Source: Rhizoctonia solani
Taxonomy: Eukaryota; Basidiomycota; Agaricomycetes; Cantharellales; Ceratobasidiaceae
Assembly (NCBI RefSeq): GCF_016906535.1
Contig: NC_057377.1
Span: 930,001 to 994,000, forward strand
Reading direction: 5' to 3'
Length of the DNA stretch: 64,000 bases
The first letter of the stretch is position 1. Each line of letters begins with the position of its first letter. This document shows positions 58,793 through 64,000 of this stretch, one piece after another. Under the pieces are notes generated by a model. The model was given only the letters and a program-made list of their open reading frames with translations. It made no database searches and was not told the DNA's origin. The translations under genes and the position numbers were made by a program.

Positions 58793-59937
58793 ATGGTGCA
58801 ATGGAATTCAGCACGTACAAAGGCAAGTAGTACATCTATACGTTCTATGAATTATTCAAATTTATTTTGGACTCGTAGGTTCAACTGCGGTACGCCACTG
58901 TATCCTCTTGTTCCACTCCCCAAACTGACTTGTCATCTCCATACTAGGCTAGCAGTCCAACGTCTTCGGATGGTACAGCAGAAACAAGAAGCCCTGGCCA
59001 AGCAATCGCGGAGAGATATCGCTACGCTGATAGAAAAGGGGAAGCTGGAGACGGCGAGGATAAAGGTGGAAAACATCGTACGTCCCATCTGTCTGCTTTG
59101 AATTGCACGAATACGATGTGGGAGATAGATCAATGAAGATATACACAACGAGCTGCTAGAGCTCCTGGAGCTTTATTGCGAACTCTTGGTCGCAAGGTTT
59201 GGATTATTAGACATGAAGTGAGTGGTTTATTGTCCGACTGCGGTGGTACTGATTGTCATATACGGGCTAGCACGAGAGAGCCTGATCCAGGAGTCAAAGA
59301 GGGTGTATGTAGCATAATTTATGCTTCACCAAGAACGGAGATCAAAGGTAAAACGATTTCTCTTTAATGCATACTATCAAACAATTAAAGACATCTAGAA
59401 CTCCACGTTCTCCGAGAAATGCTCATGTCGAAATATGGACGGGAGTTTGCAATTGGAGTGATGGACAACAAGGACAACTGCGTAAGCGAACGTGTGAGTA
59501 GCGGCTTTCTATCCGATTCGACCGCGTTCCATACTGCTCTGTCCTTCTCATTTTGTACTGATATAGACTATGGAGCACAGGTGACCCGTAAGCTCCAGGT
59601 CGCGACACCTTCATCGGCTTTAGTCGATGCTTACCTCGGTGAAATTGCGAAAGGATATGGGGTCAATTGGGCTCCACCTCTTCCACCCAACAGTGCCGTC
59701 GCCGACCCTTCCTCGCCCAAGCCAGAGTCAATTGCTCTCGAAGCTGATGAACCAGAGGCCAAGGCAATTTTGTCTCCTGCCAAGTTTAAAGACTCGACGA
59801 CGAAATTGCCTGATGTACCTACTGCCGGCGAAGCGTCAGAGCCTCCACCCTCGTATCCAGCGGCTGCCGGGTCAAGCACGAGCAAGAATCCTGAAGAAGA
59901 CTTGTTTAAGAGGCTGGAGAATTTGAAGAGGAGATGA
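58793..59937 (+). CDS. IST1: IST1-like ESCRT-III regulator
   Basis: A multi-exon gene from ATG 58793 (MVQWNSARTK). Early exons are 58793-58822, 58879-58889 (11 nt, VQLR) and 58949-59077. The Ist1 helical core is clear: VQLRLAVQRLRMVQQKQEAL, AKQSRRDIATLIEKGKLETA, RIKVENIINEDIHNELLELL, ELYCELLVARFGLLDM, REPDPGVKEGVCSIIYASPR, ELHVLREMLMSKYGREFAIG and VTRKLQVATPSSALVDAYL with EIAKGYGVNW. Ist1 binds Did2/CHMP1 and Vps4 and tunes multivesicular-body sorting. The tail is Pro-rich (PPLPPNS, PPPSYPAA), possibly for MIT- or ubiquitin-related partners, and ends KRR. The first intron has a GC donor (AAG followed by gcaagt). Confidence 0.9.
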
Positions 59938-60446
59938 TGGGTCTAAATTGTATAATTTGGGCGGTACTTGTTAATTTGGGGACAAATTGTATTTTTAAAT
60001 TTGAATGGTCGAGAATCTACCGATAGCACGCCAAAGCCAATCATAATGGTGGAATAGGAACGACTGATTGAACTCAAAGCGTGTGGAACTCAGTGCCTCG
60101 ATGGATCATAGACCGTTTCCCATGCTAGGACCGCCCCCGTGCGGGGTGGGAAACCAAAAACCGGACTTGATAGGCACCCATTTGGAGCACATAGACCTGC
60201 TTTAGGAGGGTATATGCGTTCTAGTAAAACATATTATCTTTCGCGCAAAAAACGCGTGTGATAACAACCACGGCCGAACGCAATGGTAAGGCACATATTC
60301 GAGTAGGGTTACGGTTACGATCGCTTCGAGAACACGATCGATGGGGTGACCGTGGGAAACCAGGGTGCGAGCCATGGAGACGCGCCGTGCGCATAAAGCC
60401 GGGGGTGTACCTAGTCCCAGTTCTGCATCTCTCCTACTCCAACAAC
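59938..60446. other. Enolase promoter region, 509 bp
   Basis: It contains C/G-rich stretches (60126-60150) and the 5' leader. No clear TATA box near the usual distance and no gene seen. Confidence 0.45.
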
Positions 60447-62154
<1,708 letters not shown>

Positions 62155-62872
62155 ACATGCATCTAATCTAGCCCTTTGCTTTGGCCGTAAGGTGCAACAA
62201 ATTACTGTGTATCATGTTATTGTAGCTATTACTTGTCAAAAGAAATCAAACGAAATGAATTTCACAAAGTGTCTGCGAAACTTTCGGATTGTATAACAGG
62301 GGGACCTGTGTTCACATGAATGGGTCGAATAATAGCCAAGCTGGAATATCCACGGAGTGGCAAATTTAAATGGTGAGGTAGCCACTTGTGGGTTGATAGG
62401 AAATGGGCGCTTAACATCCTCCCAACTCGGTCCTTGTTCCAAATCGGTGTTCGGTACTAATAGTTTATGTATATTATATGGCGAAATACACTGTATTTTC
62501 TATTCATAACTACCCTCAGCCCCTTTCAACTTCTTAGTCGGGGTAATACATCCACCACCCTGCAGAGAACCCCTTAAAAAGTCCTGTATAACGGTTTGGT
62601 CCCAAAACATGACATTAGAATTACCGCAGTGAACTAGGGCTCAACATTATAATAAGATTGAGAGCTCTGAAAAGGCTAATATATAGAAACAAACGTAAGG
62701 GAGACATAAGAAACCGGTCTGCTCAGTTGTGATCAACATGTGTACATGCATACATAGATATGCTTAAACCTATACGTAATCTCTCCCCAGGCTATACACA
62801 GATAGGTTTTCAAAATCGGGCGTATCTAAATCTCCCACTTTCAGTCCTATGACCTTACGCTATCTTTTACCC
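62155..62872. other. 3' flank of enolase
   Basis: About 700 bp without a supported gene. Confidence 0.5.
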
Positions 62873-63409
62873 TTACTCTCCTACCAAAACAGCCGCTCTT
62901 TTCTCCCTGTCTTGGTTCGGAAGAGCCACCGCGAACAGACCCTCCAAAAGATCGAGCGATTCTCTCCTTGTATCAGAAACCTCTGAAGCCCACATACACC
63001 TTAGTTAAAGTACACTAAAGTATGCAAAAATGCGCTGGTATATTCAGGTTTTGGTAACTGGACAGGTGTATGCAACTACAAATTGACGGAATAATTGGGT
63101 GCAGTTGCTCGTGAAACGCTGTACAAAAGAACAACGTGAACTGGAATTGCCTGGAGCTACACAAATTCCAACCCCCGCGTACCTTGTGTTTAGTGAATGA
63201 GTAAGTTTTAAGCTGACCCGTGAACAAGTGTAGCCCTCATCAGATGAAGCTGTGGCCAAAGTTTGAGGGTTCCGAATCCGAGCGAATTTGTTGGCGATGG
63301 CGAGTAGTATGGTAAATTCAATAGCCTGCTCCTGTTGATTGATGAGCGTGAGCAACTCGAGCCAATCTTTGGCTGAGTGCGCCAAGAACGTAATTATCAA
63401 ATCGGGATA
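62873..63409 (-). CDS. Possible exons of an unrecognised gene
   Basis: Two coding-like minus-strand blocks. One (about 63217-63409) follows an acceptor (tatacag) and reads YPDLIITFLAHSAKDWLELL, LTLINQQEQAIEFTILLAIA, NKFARIRNPQTLATASSDEG. The other (62873-62980) reads VSDTRRESLDLLEGLFAVAL then PNQDREKRAAVLVGE-stop. Both look alpha-helical and unlike chance frames. The link between them and any upstream exons in 63410-64000 is not clear, so the gene may be broken, intron-rich, or continue beyond the window. I recognise no domain. Confidence 0.3.
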
Positions 63410-64000
63410 CTGTATAGATTTGTCGTTATCGCGTATCTTTTGCTATGTGTGTATATTTATTTAATAACACCCTTCGAGTTTCATAGCTCACGCCCTACTG
63501 AGTCCAGACTATGAGAACTAGGTTGTTCTTGTATAAATTCAACCGAGCATTGGTCATATCACGACTTGGAAGCGCTGGTATATTCACCCCTCAGTGACTA
63601 GTACAAACGCGCCAATATTCAGTGAGTGATTGAGTTACAGCTTGCCGGGAGGCCCGAGATAGTAGGGCAGCTCATTATATGTTCGCTCACAATTAATACA
63701 CTGTCGTAAAATTGAGGCGATTGGAGACTGAATATATCACCTTCATTCTAATCGACCTGATTGCGACCTGAACACGATCATGTGATACTAGAATCTTTCA
63801 AGAAATTTAGCGAACATGTGACACTAGATACTCGCTTCCCGAAGAGGTTCGGTGAGGACTTCCGCCAACCATGTGGACTGAAAGCGTAAAAACGGAGCCG
63901 GGACTGCAAGTGCTCTCCACAACGACTTTAGCACCCCACAGCTACACAATTTGTTAAAAACGAATAGCAATGTCCAAAAGTCAAAATCAAAGTGATCTTC
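63410..64000. other. Right end of window, no supported gene
   Basis: Possible upstream part of the minus-strand candidate. One short minus-strand coding-like piece near 63828-63925 (LWRALAVPAPFLRFQSTWLA) is not enough for a call. Confidence 0.35.

Overview
The window is nuclear DNA from a filamentous basidiomycete, most likely an Agaricomycete. A Rhizoctonia/Ceratobasidiaceae-like genome is my inference from gene style, not a proven assignment. The evidence is intron-dense genes with 45-70 nt introns, GTNNGT or GCAAGT donors, short intergenic gaps, and fungal families such as ISC1-type sphingomyelinase, DUF1996, fungal HSL-type lipase, fungal epoxide hydrolase and bromodomain-bearing TAF2. 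No prokaryotic features (operons, CRISPR, IS elements) are present.

Layout: 7-1915 (+) is an ankyrin/AAA+ ClpB-like (Skd3-type) ATPase. 2200-5014 (-) is an 868-residue conserved protein of unknown function. 7127-15248 (+) holds three tandem zinc/NAD alcohol dehydrogenase paralogs of 12 exons each. 15543-17206 (+) is a polytopic membrane protein. 17355-19713 (-) is a TBC/RabGAP. 20122-20941 (-) is the NEDD8-conjugating enzyme UBC12. 21417-22870 (+) is a divergent protein with 3-methyladenine-glycosylase-like motifs. 23019-24628 (-) is an ISC1-type phospholipase C, divergent from the RCC1-repeat protein at 24785-26056 (+). 26150-28642 carries a tandem duplication whose left copy is a broken Ish1/Msc1-like gene and whose right copy is an intact secretory gene ending in RDEL. 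29445-31817 (+) is an HSL-type lipase. 32747-39185 holds two paralogous small secreted proteins on either side of a DUF1996 secreted protein and a roughly 3-kb gene-poor stretch.

The right part is housekeeping-rich: TAF2 with three C-terminal bromodomains (39903-46740, +), a PNPOx-like flavoprotein (47117-47967, +), ribosomal protein eS28 (48340-48757, -), epoxide hydrolase (49335-51088, +), an AGC kinase (51814-56208, -), a small acidic protein (56567-57099, +), the ESCRT factor IST1 (58793-59937, +) and enolase (60447-62154, +). The last 1.8 kb contains only weak exon candidates.

For eleven genes I spliced the exons by hand and the reading frame closed exactly: the ClpB-like protein, the unknown 868-mer, all three ADHs, the membrane protein, UBC12, the glycosylase-like protein, the RDEL protein, TAF2 and enolase. 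eS28 and the two small secreted proteins also closed. The most unusual result comes from this: all three ADH paralogs need a one-nucleotide exon (a single G between two introns) at the same position. A second splicing theme is repeated GC-AG introns with a GCAAG donor, found in at least six introns of six genes. I see no gene cluster that looks like a new multi-gene system; the novelty here lies in gene architecture and splicing.
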